A stretch of DNA of 64,000 bases, from positions 1,116,001 through 1,180,000 of the forward strand of contig JAHLMK010000004.1 in the NCBI GenBank assembly GCA_019915135.1, written 5' to 3'. The translations under genes and the position numbers were made by a program. Origin of the DNA: Strobilurus pachycystidiatus (taxonomy: Eukaryota; Basidiomycota; Agaricomycetes; Agaricales; Physalacriaceae). How positions within the stretch are numbered: position 1 is the stretch's first letter; each line of letters opens with the position of its first letter. Below, piece after piece: positions 11,623 to 21,492 of this stretch. Under the pieces are notes generated by a model that was not told the DNA's origin, did not search any database, and saw nothing but the letters and a program-made list of their open reading frames with translations.

Positions 11623-12237
11623 TGAATGGGCTTGTTGGGCTGCAAAGGCGTCATTGTAACCCAACGTAGAACCGCCGACACTATGAGACAATAGACACGC
11701 TTATCTGAATCGGAGGTCGGGCCAGGAAGAATAAGGATGTACAGGCCCAAGCATTTGGAAATAGATTGTTTGAGTTGAAAAACAAACATGAGCATTGTAT
11801 CTGATTGTGTGATCATTGAGTGATCCTGGGTCCTGACGCCTCGTTTCCTTCCTCGTGTCAACTCGTGTCAGAGATGTTCATTCCAGCGCTGTTCCACGGC
11901 CCCACGATGCAGGTCAGCCATCATGCTTTCCTGGTCCCCTTTGCGATGCGACAGCGGCAGTATAGATGAGACCACCGGCATGCTCCCTGCCTCGTGCATG
12001 TTGCAAGCAGCCATGCCCCCGTACTAGGGCAGTAAATGTACCAATGGGGTCCAACTTTATCTTTTCCAATCGTAATCCATCGCCAAAATCGCTTATAATC
12101 TGCCCTCCCCCGTCCCCTCATCCACTTTCTTGCCCCTGTCGACGTCGCTGCTACCTCTCCACTGCGGCGGGCGGTGGTCTGGTCTGGTCTGGTCTGGTCT
12201 GCCGTTAGTGCCCCTCTACCACTCGCGTGTCCTTTGA
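11623..12237. other. Spacer, no gene seen apart from a pentamer repeat
   Basis: About 615 bases between the PQ-loop gene and the F-box gene. It holds pyrimidine-rich sequence upstream of the F-box start and the GGTCT repeat listed separately. No coding segment is supported. Confidence 0.5.
12176..12200. repeat. GGTCT pentamer, five perfect tandem copies
   Basis: Five head-to-tail GGTCT units directly upstream (about 38 bp) of the F-box start codon at 12238, in the probable 5' untranslated region. Read directly from the sequence. A short microsatellite likely to vary in length between strains. Confidence 0.9.
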
Positions 12238-14083
12238 ATGTCGACGTTTCCGCGCCGCGTCCACCCCTCCGCCTTCAATGCTGCCCACCGCACCCGGACC
12301 CCCGTCTCCCATGCCACGTTCCAAAACACGTCCCCACAGGCGCGCAGTTCGCCACTGCAGACATCAATCCCGGACCTTCGCGAGGCCATCAACTCGCTTG
12401 ACTCCAAGATGGCATCGCTCATGAACGAGCGGCACAAGCTCGAGTCGCATCTTGAACGCGCCGTCCGGCTTCAATCACCCGTCCACCGGATCCCAAGCGA
12501 GCTCCTTTCGTCCATCTTCGTCCTTGGCGTGCAGGACACTGCAGATGATAACCCGGTCATGGTTCCGACGCTTATGTTGGTATGGTGCGTGATTTGGTCC
12601 TCGATAGCCCCCAATGGTCTCATTGTTTCCGTATAGTCGATATTGGCAGGATGTCGTACTCGATACGCCTGTCCTTTGGTCCAAGATCACCGTGGGTCCA
12701 CATGACTCTCTTGAGAAGGCGCGGCGCAAGCTCACGCGCTCAAAGGCACGTCGACTGGACAGCGCCGTATCCTTTTTCCTGACCGACCTTATGTAGGCAT
12801 GCCCACTGGACATCGCGATAAATTTTGGCACCCGAACCGAATACGTTAGCAACGTGATGGAACAAATCGTCCATGCGATGGATCTAATAGCTCCGGCGCT
12901 CTGGAGAACTCGGTCATTCAGTCTCAGTGTGCCCAATCGGCCCCAGGCGCATGCTGCTCTCCTTCGCTGCCAGGAGGACGCACCTCTGCTTGAGACATTG
13001 GACATACGAATATACCGCTCAATGCAGGATGACCGGTACTCCAGCCCTCCTCTGCCCCTGTTCAATGGCCACACCCCGCGTTTACGTTCATGTTCCCTGA
13101 CATCTTTCAATTTCGGTTGGGACCATAGACTCGTATCACGTCTACAGGTACTCAAGCTGGAGGGGTATTTCAACGGCTTTGCCCCTACAGCACCCGTCCT
13201 GCTAGGGATCTTGCGCGAGTGTCCGGAGTTGGAGGAACTCAGCCTTCGCAACTTATCGGACGTCGACTCGGATCCATGTTTCCACGCCGCGCCACCAGAG
13301 CCATTCGAGGTTCCAAAACAGACGACACGAGTCAGCTTGCCCCGCTTGAGGAAGATCACGTTCTATTATGCAGGGACAGGTATCTCGCTCGCGAGGGAGA
13401 TCATGAGCAACATCACATTTCCGAACCTGCAGTCCCTCGAGATGTCGTACCTGCAGAATATCACGCCAATCCTGCAGCTCTTACACGACCAGGCGCTGAC
13501 TCGTCTCCCTCTACGCGTCTTACACATCGAATCTTGTCTGTTTAGCGAGATGAAGTTCATCAATCTCCTCCGCCGACTGCCCTCGCTGGCCGTCTTAGAT
13601 CTCGTCGACATCGAGGATGCTTCCTCGGGATTCTTGAAGGTCAGCCATGTGCATCACAGTTTGTTGTATCCGCTCTGACTGAACACGCCTCCTCAGGGTC
13701 TCTCTTCTTCGCAGCCCTGGGTTTGCCCGAAATTGGAATCCCTCCTTTTGGATGGATGCACTTCGATTGACTGGGACTCCCTTCGCACCTTCGTGGAATC
13801 TCGCCTCCCGTCGCACTCGTATCCGCGCTACCATGACGCGCAGGCTTTCCGGTCTTCGCCCTTGACGTTCACTTCAGCGTCTTCTGCGGCGGCATCACGT
13901 TCTCGGAATCGACCTCAGAACAGATCAACGCCACAGACTATCATGCCCCAGCGCCTCCGCTCGATAGACGTAACGCGCTGTCATCAGATGAGCAAGGAGA
14001 TGGTCCAATGGCTGCGCATGTATGTCGCGGAGGTCAAATGCGAGCCGGCGAAGGGCGTTTGGGGCGAGACCATGGTACCCTAG
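12238..14083 (+). CDS. F-box protein with leucine-rich tail
   Basis: Predicted substrate receptor of an SCF ubiquitin ligase. ATG at 12238 starts MSTFPRRVHPSAFNAAHR. A helical segment DLREAINSLDSKMASLMNER precedes the F-box VHRIPSELLSSIFVLGV at about residues 80-97, the standard agaricomycete arrangement of coiled coil then F-box. After an intron come WQDVVLDTPVLWSKI and leucine-rich segments (LQVLKLEGYF, CPELEELSLRNLSD, FPNLQSLEMSYLQNI, LPSLAVLDLVDIED). The last exon has CPKLESLLLDGCTSIDWD and RLRSIDVTRCH, ending at TAG 14081-14083. At least three introns are needed. Target unknown. Confidence 0.82.
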
Positions 14084-14090
14084 ACTTGTT

Positions 14091-14109
14091 GACCGTCTTG
14101 AAGACGGTC
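14091..14109. repeat. Near-perfect hairpin just after the F-box stop codon
   Basis: GACCGTCTT, one G, then AAGACGGTC: a 9 bp stem with a single central base, starting 7 bp after the stop, followed by T-rich sequence. It would sit in the 3' untranslated region and could affect RNA 3' processing. Eukaryotic genes do not use such hairpins as terminators, so function is open. Confidence 0.6.
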
Positions 14110-15037
14110 GTTTTTACTCTTGACCCCCTTTTTTGTTTTCATGCACTTACACCTGCTCTGCCCCTGCACGCTTTTTTATTTGACGCTGTAACTTTATCTC
14201 ATTTCATCGCTCTTAGTCTATGTGTATTTCTAGATTGACTTCATACAAATTTTACGACTCTCGACGCCTATCAATCTCTTGTGCTACATCTTCAAGGTTT
14301 GGGGCCACCTGCTTGGCGGATATCGATGATGTTGAATGGAAAGGACCGGAGTCGGTGCGCACTCTGGAATAGGGACGTTTCGCTTCGTGGTAGGCACCGT
14401 TGCCTCGAGGTCAATTACTGAAGGAGACTATCGTATCAGGCCTAGTGCGATTTACTCGTCCATCTGCGTGACTTGGATTCTCGATGCTTGCTGTTTATGC
14501 CCCCTCTTGGGAGTGTTATCGTCGCGGCCATCAACAATTCAAAGTCCGGGGAAAGATATGCACGAGGTACTCTGACTGCCTGTAGCGCCACGTTTGAGAC
14601 GTTTCTTAGTCGATGTCAATGCTCATTGCATCGGATCGGTAGACTACAAGGGGATACAGAGAGCTGGAGTCCAATATTAGCTAGCCCGGCGGGAGTGCTT
14701 TCCGAGCTGAGGAGGGAGATCCGTCCTGCTAGGAGAACTAAAAATGTACAAAGGTTGGTTTCCTGCTACGAGGCAAATGTCAAGCTGAATCTGACTCAAA
14801 CCTGAGGCCTGATGCGCGGCATTGCCTACGTTGTTACTCGCTGCTGCAAAGAGCTACATAAGTTTCAAGCTTTGTTTTTCAACTTGGATTGATGTCTCGA
14901 CTCTCTATGTAAGTATCTATCTGGCCTCTGGACTTGATTCTTGAAAATACTTAGTAGTTACTAATTCATAGTAAGTAGAGTCAAAAGCTTCAAAACTTTA
15001 CAGTCACCAGTGCCGTCTCTTCGTTGACGGAAAAAAG
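14110..15037. other. Intergenic, nothing recognised
   Basis: About 930 bases of mixed composition. Two overlapping frames of 80-110 codons near 14336-14805 have low-complexity translation and no family resemblance or splice structure, so no gene is called. Confidence 0.5.
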
Positions 15038-15116
15038 TACGACTGGCCTGACTTGAACAGACATCTCAATGACAAATTATTGTGGATTGATGCTCTACGA
15101 GCTGAGCTACAGTCGT
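15038..15116 (-). tRNA. tRNA-like gene, unusual anticodon arm, anticodon not assigned
   Basis: On the minus strand a 79-base segment folds as a cloverleaf. The acceptor arm ACGACTG pairs perfectly with CAGTCGT. TA is followed by a D stem GCTC/GAGC with loop AGCTCGTA. The anticodon stem is TCAAT/ATTGA. The T stem GTCTG/CAGGC has one G-U pair and loop TTCAAGT. The A box (TAGCTCAGCTCG) and B box (GTTCAAGTC) fit RNA polymerase III promoters, and TTTTTT follows at 15036-15031 as terminator. The anticodon loop is 15 bases instead of 7, which suggests a short intron, but position 33 would be C rather than the conserved U. I therefore cannot assign an anticodon. It may be a pseudo-tRNA. Confidence 0.5.
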
Positions 15117-15288
15117 GCAGCATAAAAAGTTTGACCATCAATAAACCTGGTTCGTTTGAAGCCTGCCAGCCCATCTTCGGACACTTACCGAATGCAAGTC
15201 CGTACTACTTACTACCAATAACTCATATCGGCCAATGCTTATTCGAGTGCGTAGTGGGAAACAATCAAAAAAATCTATTGTCTCTAAT

Positions 15289-16473
15289 TTACTCGTTCAT
15301 GTATGCTAGCATAGCTTGTCTCGAAGCCTGCTCGCGTTTGTGCTCCCTTGCAAGCCCCCTCTTCCCTTTACCGAACTGGCGTTTGCGCTTGTGCAGCTCT
15401 TCGCTGGCCTGTATATGGGTCGCCAGAGCTGCAGCACCGTGCGTGACCCGTTTCTTCGACTCCTTGTAAGGGCCGACGGTCTTGGCTTTCAGACCGATGC
15501 CTAGGCGGTCGGATTTCAGGATAGTGCGGAGGGGGGTAATGAGTGCTTTCCGGTCCGAGGAGGACGAAGGAGCGGGAGGCAGTGATTGCGAGATCACTTC
15601 GTCGTCCTCACCCGTGGACTCCGATTCGCACTCGGACTCTGAGCCTGACTCTGAGTCGGAGGAGATGGTCAGGTCAACAACGCTGACTTTGCGAACCTCC
15701 TTCACATCGTCGTCATCGCCAAGGGAGACTTCGATTGTCTCCTCCTTGACGGAGGTCTCAACCGCTCGTCGTTTGCCCTTCCTAACGCTGGAGTTTGACC
15801 GCTCCGCGATGCGTTTTCGCCTAATGATATCCGGGCCGAGTGGCTCGCCTTCGTTCCATCCACTCTTCTCGAGCATATTGAAGCCCTTGTTGGAGGGACC
15901 GATAGTCAGGAAGACGGGAGGTTTGAATTTGGGTTGATTGGGGAGTGGTGGAGGTTCTCGGGCGAGAATGTCAGCGAGGGTGGAGGAGGATGAGGAGGAA
16001 GACGGGGGTTCCGACCTAATTGCATTGCGAATGAACCACATGTCCGCTTTCGCTGCCTCTTTACGCGATGGAGGCGGCGGAGCGGGAAGTGGTGTGGGTG
16101 CTATGCTAGTGGAAGGCGTGGGCGCTGAGCTGCTAGAAGGTGTAGAGTTCCGGCTGACTGCAGCGCTAGTTCGGTTCAGAGATTTGTACCAAGTAGATAT
16201 CTCGTTCTTCGGAGTCGTCGTAGACTGTGAGGGTACCCATTCCTGTTCGTTCCATTCGCCGTCTTGGATAGTGGCGGGTACAAAACGAGGTGCGGGCGCT
16301 ATTCGACGCTTGAAAGCGTTGGACGCCTCAGCCGCCCATTCCTCTGCGGGGTCTTCCAGCTCTGCGTCGTCGGCATCAATGCGACCAGATGGAATCTGTC
16401 CAGTTTCGCGTTCGAGTCGAGCGCGGTCCTCTGGATCATAGTGAGAGTAGATGGTATAGGTCGTAGTAGCCAT
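15289..16473 (-). CDS. G-patch-like nuclear protein
   Basis: Single-exon frame of about 395 codons starting at ATG 16473 (MATTTYTIYSHYDPEDRARL) and ending at 15289. The central GFNMLEKSGWNEGEPLG and the later DRLGIGLKAK look like the two halves of a G-patch split by an insertion. The insertion contains a basic segment (RKGKRRAVE) and an acidic-serine run after VVDLTISSDSE, which resembles a SUMO-interaction motif. The tail HKRKRQFGKGKRGLAREHKR is strongly basic, consistent with nuclear or nucleolar location. G-patch proteins usually activate DEAH helicases in splicing or ribosome assembly. The frame is open further upstream, but the conserved-looking start and the facing RMT2 gene favour 16473. 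Role inferred from the domain only. Confidence 0.75.
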   Translation of the reverse strand: MATTTYTIYSHYDPEDRARLERETGQIPSGRIDADDAELEDPAEEWAAEASNAFKRRIAPAPRFVPATIQDGEWNEQEWVPSQSTTTPKNEISTWYKSLNRTSAAVSRNSTPSSSSAPTPSTSIAPTPLPAPPPPSRKEAAKADMWFIRNAIRSEPPSSSSSSSTLADILAREPPPLPNQPKFKPPVFLTIGPSNKGFNMLEKSGWNEGEPLGPDIIRRKRIAERSNSSVRKGKRRAVETSVKEETIEVSLGDDDDVKEVRKVSVVDLTISSDSESGSESECESESTGEDDEVISQSLPPAPSSSSDRKALITPLRTILKSDRLGIGLKAKTVGPYKESKKRVTHGAAALATHIQASEELHKRKRQFGKGKRGLAREHKREQASRQAMLAYMNE

Positions 16474-16566
16474 CGAGGATGATGACTGTGTTGAGGAAAG
16501 CTGTATCGGGCCGGCAGCCGGTGCCAATCTCTTTTTACTCTTGCCTCCATCAGTCACGTCTCTGCC

Positions 16567-17843
16567 ATGTCGGGAGGTCTCGACGATAGCGCCATCGACG
16601 CTCTGACCGTTCTCGGAGAGCACCTCGTCAACACCATTCTCGCCAATGAGCCCCTCGAGACCGTCACGGAAATCCTCGAGCAAGGCGCGCCTGTCTGGTA
16701 CCAAAATCAAGCAGAAGGCATGTCTCCTCTGCATGCAGCCGCCTTCACCCAAAATGCCCCTTTGGTGAGGCACCTGATTGAAGAAGGCGCAGTATGGAAT
16801 GCGTGTAAGTACGTGGCGTGGCGCATTCTTCCGTCACGATCGATCTCAATGCTGATTTCGCAGTGGATGATCAGAAAAACACTGCTGGCGATATAGCCTT
16901 ATCTTTCAACAACGAGGAGATATACCACCTAATTCGCGACGCTGGCATACGGGCAGAGATGCTGCTTGCTAGACTCTCGGCTTCTAGCGCGATATCATCC
17001 AGCTCAAATGTCCTCCATCTCCAAAGTACAGACTCGACTGCGGCTGGATCGACAGATGTCTTCCTCTCATCAAAGCTCACCTTCAAGACGGACGAACATG
17101 GCCAAGAAATCTGCGTTGTCAATGCTGGCGGCGCGGAGGAAGTTGGTGTCATGATGGGATGGGAACGGCCAATAATGGAGGAAACTGTCAAGTTGCTCTG
17201 TCCTGAAGATGTCTCCGGGCTCAAGGTCCTCAATGTTGGTTTTGGATTGGGAATAGTAAGTTCTTCCTTCCCTTCTTCTGGATCTTACTGAAGTCCTCAA
17301 GATTGACTCTTTATTCCAAGCACTTCCAACACCGCCAGAACACCATGTAATCATTGAGGCTCATCCTGACGTCCTTCAGCATATGCGTGACTTGGGGTGG
17401 TACGAAAAATCTGGTGTCAAGATTCTGGAAGGGAAATGGCAGGACTTCGTCGATTCGGAAGAGTTACTGTCGTTTGGAGGGTTTGACGCCATTTACACGG
17501 ACACTTTTTCGGAAGACTATCCTGCTCTACACGAATTTTTTGAGCATCTTCCGGACCTTTTGGATGGCCCGGACGCACGATTCAGCTTCTTCAACGGCCT
17601 CGGAGCCACCAGTAAGTGTCTGCCTGGGTGTCCTTCTAATTGTACCTTACCATCCTGATTAGATCTCTTGTTTTATGACGTGTATACACGCATATCTGAG
17701 CTGCATCTCTCAGACGTTGGCGTGGACGTACAATGGTCGGATGTTGATGTTAGTGACGATGCTCGCGATCGGTGGGGACAGACGCGTGAATACTTCAACT
17801 TGCCCATATATCGTCTGCCCATCGGAAGGATGGCGATGCTGTA
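16567..17843 (+). CDS. RMT2: Protein arginine N5 (delta)-methyltransferase RMT2
   Basis: Yeast Rmt2 methylates the delta nitrogen of an arginine in ribosomal protein L12 using S-adenosylmethionine. ATG 16567 starts MSGGLDDSAIDALTVLGEHL. The N-terminal ankyrin-like part has GMSPLHAAAFTQNAPLVRHL. The linker includes VMMGWERPIMEETVKLL, a family hallmark. The methyltransferase fold has VLNVGFGLGIIDSLFQ as the SAM-binding loop, HHVIIEAHPDVLQHM, WQDFVDSEELL and FDAIYTDTFSEDY. It ends with EYFNLPIYRLPIGRMAML, TAG 17841-17843. Five short exons join in frame. It starts only 93 bp from the start of the divergent G-patch gene. Confidence 0.92.
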
Positions 17844-18159
17844 GATATTAGCAAACATCTTGGCGGCGAACTTGATTGGCAAACCTTTGCCAGTGCATTG
17901 AGTGTGCATCGTCACATCCATATTATTATGTACCGGTCAATAAGACCTATATAAGTTGTGGTCATCCACGAGGAGAAACCAGCCAAGCAAACGTCAGGCA
18001 AACGCGTGAATCTGCAATTCCGCCAAAATGCCGCATTGATGTCCTGAGCGCGCGTTGAACGTGTCCCTCGCAGGCTCTTCGGAACCAAAAATGGAAGTGT
18101 CGTATGGAAGTACCTCTTGCCAAGATGTCTAAGCAATACTTTCCTTTCAGACCCAAACC

Positions 18160-18987
18160 ATGAGCAGTGCCGTATACCTCCCCTTGGAAAACTTCAACGA
18201 AAAGCCCCGGTCGTCCCGGAAGGCCCTCTGGGTTCTCGGAGGCGTCGCTGCAGTCTTCGTCTTCGCCCTCGGCGGCGGGATGATGTCCTACCGCGCAAAA
18301 GTGCCGCACTGGAGCCCTGTCACCCAGGTAAGTTATCAGATAAGGGAACATGGGCCTCAATCTCTAATTTTTCTGGCTAGGCCAAGGTCGTTCTTGCTGG
18401 CGACTCGAGCGTCAAAGGGACAGTCGTGTTCACGCAGAGCTCGCCGCTGGGCCCGGTCACCGTGACTGGCAAGCTTGATGGCTTGGACCCATCAGCTGCT
18501 CGCGGATTCCACATTCAGTCGGTAGCTTCAGCCTTGAGTTCTGCCTAGGTTCTGACACCAGCACTTCATGCAGCCAATTCGGTGATCTCACTGACGGATG
18601 TCTGTCGGCGGGACCACACTTCAACCCGTTCGGATTGACCCACGGGGCCCCAACGGACGAGGCCCGCCACGTTGGCGACCTGGGCAACATTGAGTCTGAC
18701 GAGGATGGTGTCGCCTCTTTCACTTTCACCGATGAGCTTCTTTCTCTCAGTGGTTTGAACAGCATCGTTGGGTGCGCTCTCGAAGAATTCAACGATACTC
18801 TTTACTAATTCTCTATCGTCAGACGCGCTGTGGTCGTCCACGCTGGCACTGACGACCTCGGACGAGGCGACAACGAGGAGTCCCTCAAGACTGGCAACGC
18901 GGGGGCGAGAGCCGCCTGTGGTATCATCGGTATGTCGCCTCATGACGCCATTCTAGACGCATCTAATGCTTCGTAGGAATCGCTTGA
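18160..18987 (+). CDS. Cu/Zn superoxide dismutase with N-terminal membrane anchor
   Basis: Converts superoxide to peroxide and oxygen. ATG 18160 starts [21 protein letters not shown] hydrophobic helix at about residues 22-43 ([19 protein letters not shown]) is not a cleavable signal with a small-residue cleavage site but looks like a type II anchor. The SOD domain follows: [26 protein letters not shown] (its second His is rebuilt across an intron), [39 protein letters not shown] and the cysteine in [11 protein letters not shown]. All copper and zinc ligands appear present. Stop TGA 18985-18987. The domain would face the cell exterior or an organelle lumen. This differs from the plain cytosolic SOD1. 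Confidence 0.88.
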
Positions 18988-19088
18988 ACATTCTCGGTTG
19001 GGTATTACATATGTACTACATATCGTTACATATTCCAAAACTCCAAGCGCACTTGCTCGCGAATCAAGGCCGTGTTGTTCAGAAATGT

Positions 19089-20421
19089 TTACTGGCACTA
19101 CAAATCACAAGTTAGCTGCGCTCTTCGCGGCGTGGTAAAGTATCCTGCTCACCTGGTAATAATAGGAGGACAACTGGACACATGAGAATCCAGAGGCGCA
19201 GGTCGTCGCACCAGCCCAACCAATACCACCACACTGACCCCATTGGGTTTGGGTTGCACCGGCCGCAGTCGAGGTGGTCGACACTACAGTACTACTGGAC
19301 GCTACGGTGGATGTCGATGTCGGTCCTGTGGTCACTGTCGTGTTCCCGCTTCCGGTTCCGACGCTTGTGGTAATCGGCCCGCTCTCGATGTACACGCCAC
19401 TGATATACCAGTCCTCCGGCAAGCCTCCGTTGACTATGCGCAACACGCCGACGTGGAAGTCTGCCGAGTTGGTGGATGTGGAAGCGGATATGTTGTCGAC
19501 GACCTTGGTGAGCGCCGCAGAGCCCGTGGAAGCCCAGAGTCCGACGGTACTGGCGCTAAACTGTGCGAACGTTAACTTCGGTTGAACTTGAAGAAGGCCG
19601 GATCCGATTGGTGCTCACGTCGATCTCATAGGCGAAGTTGAACCAGGTGCCGGCGGTGAATGGAGTACCCCACTGGCGGTTTCCACTGACATGCCATTGA
19701 AGGTCCGTAGGTGTTGGGCTGACACCGTATTTCAACTAATGGAACTTTGAGCAAGTTGACGCGACGAAGAGGAATCTAGTCCACCTCTGTGAAATGACTC
19801 TCGAAGAAGAGAACTTGATGTTCAAGTGTGGACTGTATCGTACATGTTCAATCCTGATCTTCGCCAGCTGGAGATAACTGAATCTTACGTCGGGAGGGTT
19901 GGTGCTCGACCTCGACACAGAGAAGTGGTAGTACAACGTTCCAGTTCCGAGGTTGGCACTCTTTCAATTGGTCAATCCTTATTCCTGATCAGAGCGGGAG
20001 ACTCACCGTCTGTGGAATAAGCTCTGTGCGCTCCATTTGCGAGTTCCAGGTCGCATTCTGGGATATGGTGACTTTGAGGCCCTGGGCCTCAGCTGTGTCG
20101 GCAGGGTTCTTGTACGCAGAGCTGAGTGCAAGATAGTCGGACGTTGGTCCTGATCCGTGGATATACTTCAAAGCAATGTTAGCAGAAGGCTAACAAACGC
20201 GAGCGTTAACGGCGAACCCATTGGTATTCTCCTGTTTGGTTAGCCCAGGACCCTAGAAGATCACCGCCTTCAGACTCTTAAAATTTGAATTCCAGGACTC
20301 GCTTACATTTGTCGAAATCAGCAACGGTGCTGTAGGCGTTGAAGCTTCCTGACCACACCGTTGTCCCAGCCTGAGCAACGGTGGTCAACAGCGACCCGAT
20401 GAGAAATGAAGCAGACAGCAT
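19089..20421 (-). CDS. Secreted GH131 beta-glucanase with C-terminal CBM1
   Basis: Glycoside hydrolase family 131 enzymes cut beta-1,3/1,6 and beta-1,4 glucans and occur almost only in fungi. A signal peptide (MLSASFLIGSLLTTVAQA) precedes GTTVWSGSFNAYSTVADFDK. Family segments follow: YIHGSGPTSDYLALSSAYKN, AQGLKVTISQNATWNSQMER, TELIPQT and ADFHVGVLRIVNGG with EDWYISGVYIESG. A Ser/Thr linker leads to a cellulose-binding CBM1 (QWGQCGGIGWAGATTCASGF) ending YYQCQ. The last intron lies before the final CysGln and TAA 19089-19091. An alternative in-frame ATG at 20454 would add 11 residues; I chose 20421 because it gives a compact signal peptide. It indicates a plant-litter or wood-degrading lifestyle. 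Confidence 0.88.
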
Positions 20422-20454
20422 CTTGAGACTGAGGATGTCGAGTTTCCGCAGCAT

Positions 20455-21492
20455 AGTCGATTAAATAGTAAAGCTCTGCTGAATATCGGTGAACATTGGT
20501 TGTCCCTCGGTCCATATGACTGGGCAGAAGGGTGATTATCGGGCCCGGTGAAATAAGCTTGAATGGAGCACTGTTGCTGTTCACCTCTGTAGGAAAATAC
20601 TCGGTTCGGTGCTCCGGCAAAATTCAGTGGAGTCGATGATGGTTGCGTTGAGACATGGTCACTGATTCAGGCAAATCGATGCCAAATGGTACAATAGCTC
20701 GCGATCCTAGCGCGAGACAGAAGGTGGTATATCTTGAAGGGATTCAAATAGGGTATGTCGATGGCGCAGTAACTTTGTCCGCCGGCGTTACATGTGCTAT
20801 GTTTCTAAAAAGCGGCTCTGCGGTGATTCAGCTGACTTTCACACAAATAAGGCAAGTTAAGTTAGGTGAGACGTTGATTGCAAGCTATACGCACAAGGTG
20901 AAAGGGTTCAAGTCGGTGCAAGTCCATCCGTCCGAGCAAGTAGTTCCCCCGGTCAATTTGGCACCTGCACCACATCAGCCTGTCTGAGATCATGTGAAGG
21001 GATGCATAGAATTCACCACTCCGTTTATAAACTCTGACGAGGTCTAAGAGGAGGAGGTGGTGGCACTGAATGGATTTGTCGCGCTGGCAACAACCGGAGA
21101 GGCGCTTGCAGAAGCGACTGCACTACTCGCCACCAGGGTTGTGAAGCTTTATGGCCATCACTGGATTCGTCCGACACATCTAGATCGGCACTGGCTAGGT
21201 GGCAGCAGTAGAGGCACTGGAGGTCACATAGACGTCGCATTCATAGATACCCATTCCAACTTGGTTAAACCGACACCCTAAAATTTACGGGAGGCTCGCG
21301 CACAGTCTGGACCTACAGGAGCCAAAACCGTCGGTAAATTGTGGCGTCGACTCGTAAAACGAAGGTACAGTACTCACTTCATTATTGCACTCTATATATA
21401 CAGTAAGGTATACGTGGATCCAGGGTATCGTCAATTCGTAAACAATGTACATTGTACTGAGAAAGATGGGATTCAGGTCAAGGCGTCCCATC
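20455..21492. other. Intergenic, nothing recognised
   Basis: About 1.04 kb between the GH131 start and the end of the CSC1-like gene. It contains frames of up to 110 codons (for example 20655-20987, plus) but none with splice structure or family resemblance. Confidence 0.5.

Noticed and set aside
14336..14805. Two overlapping plus-strand frames of 80-110 codons
   Set aside because: No splice structure, family resemblance or start context; they overlap each other and look like chance frames in a spacer.
15482..16441. Long plus-strand frames opposite the G-patch gene
   Set aside because: They are antisense shadows of a GC-biased exon with serine and glutamate runs; the minus-strand frame has the domains.
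20655..20987. Plus-strand frame of 110 codons
   Set aside because: The translation resembles no family, has no neighbours in frame, and the region is otherwise non-coding.
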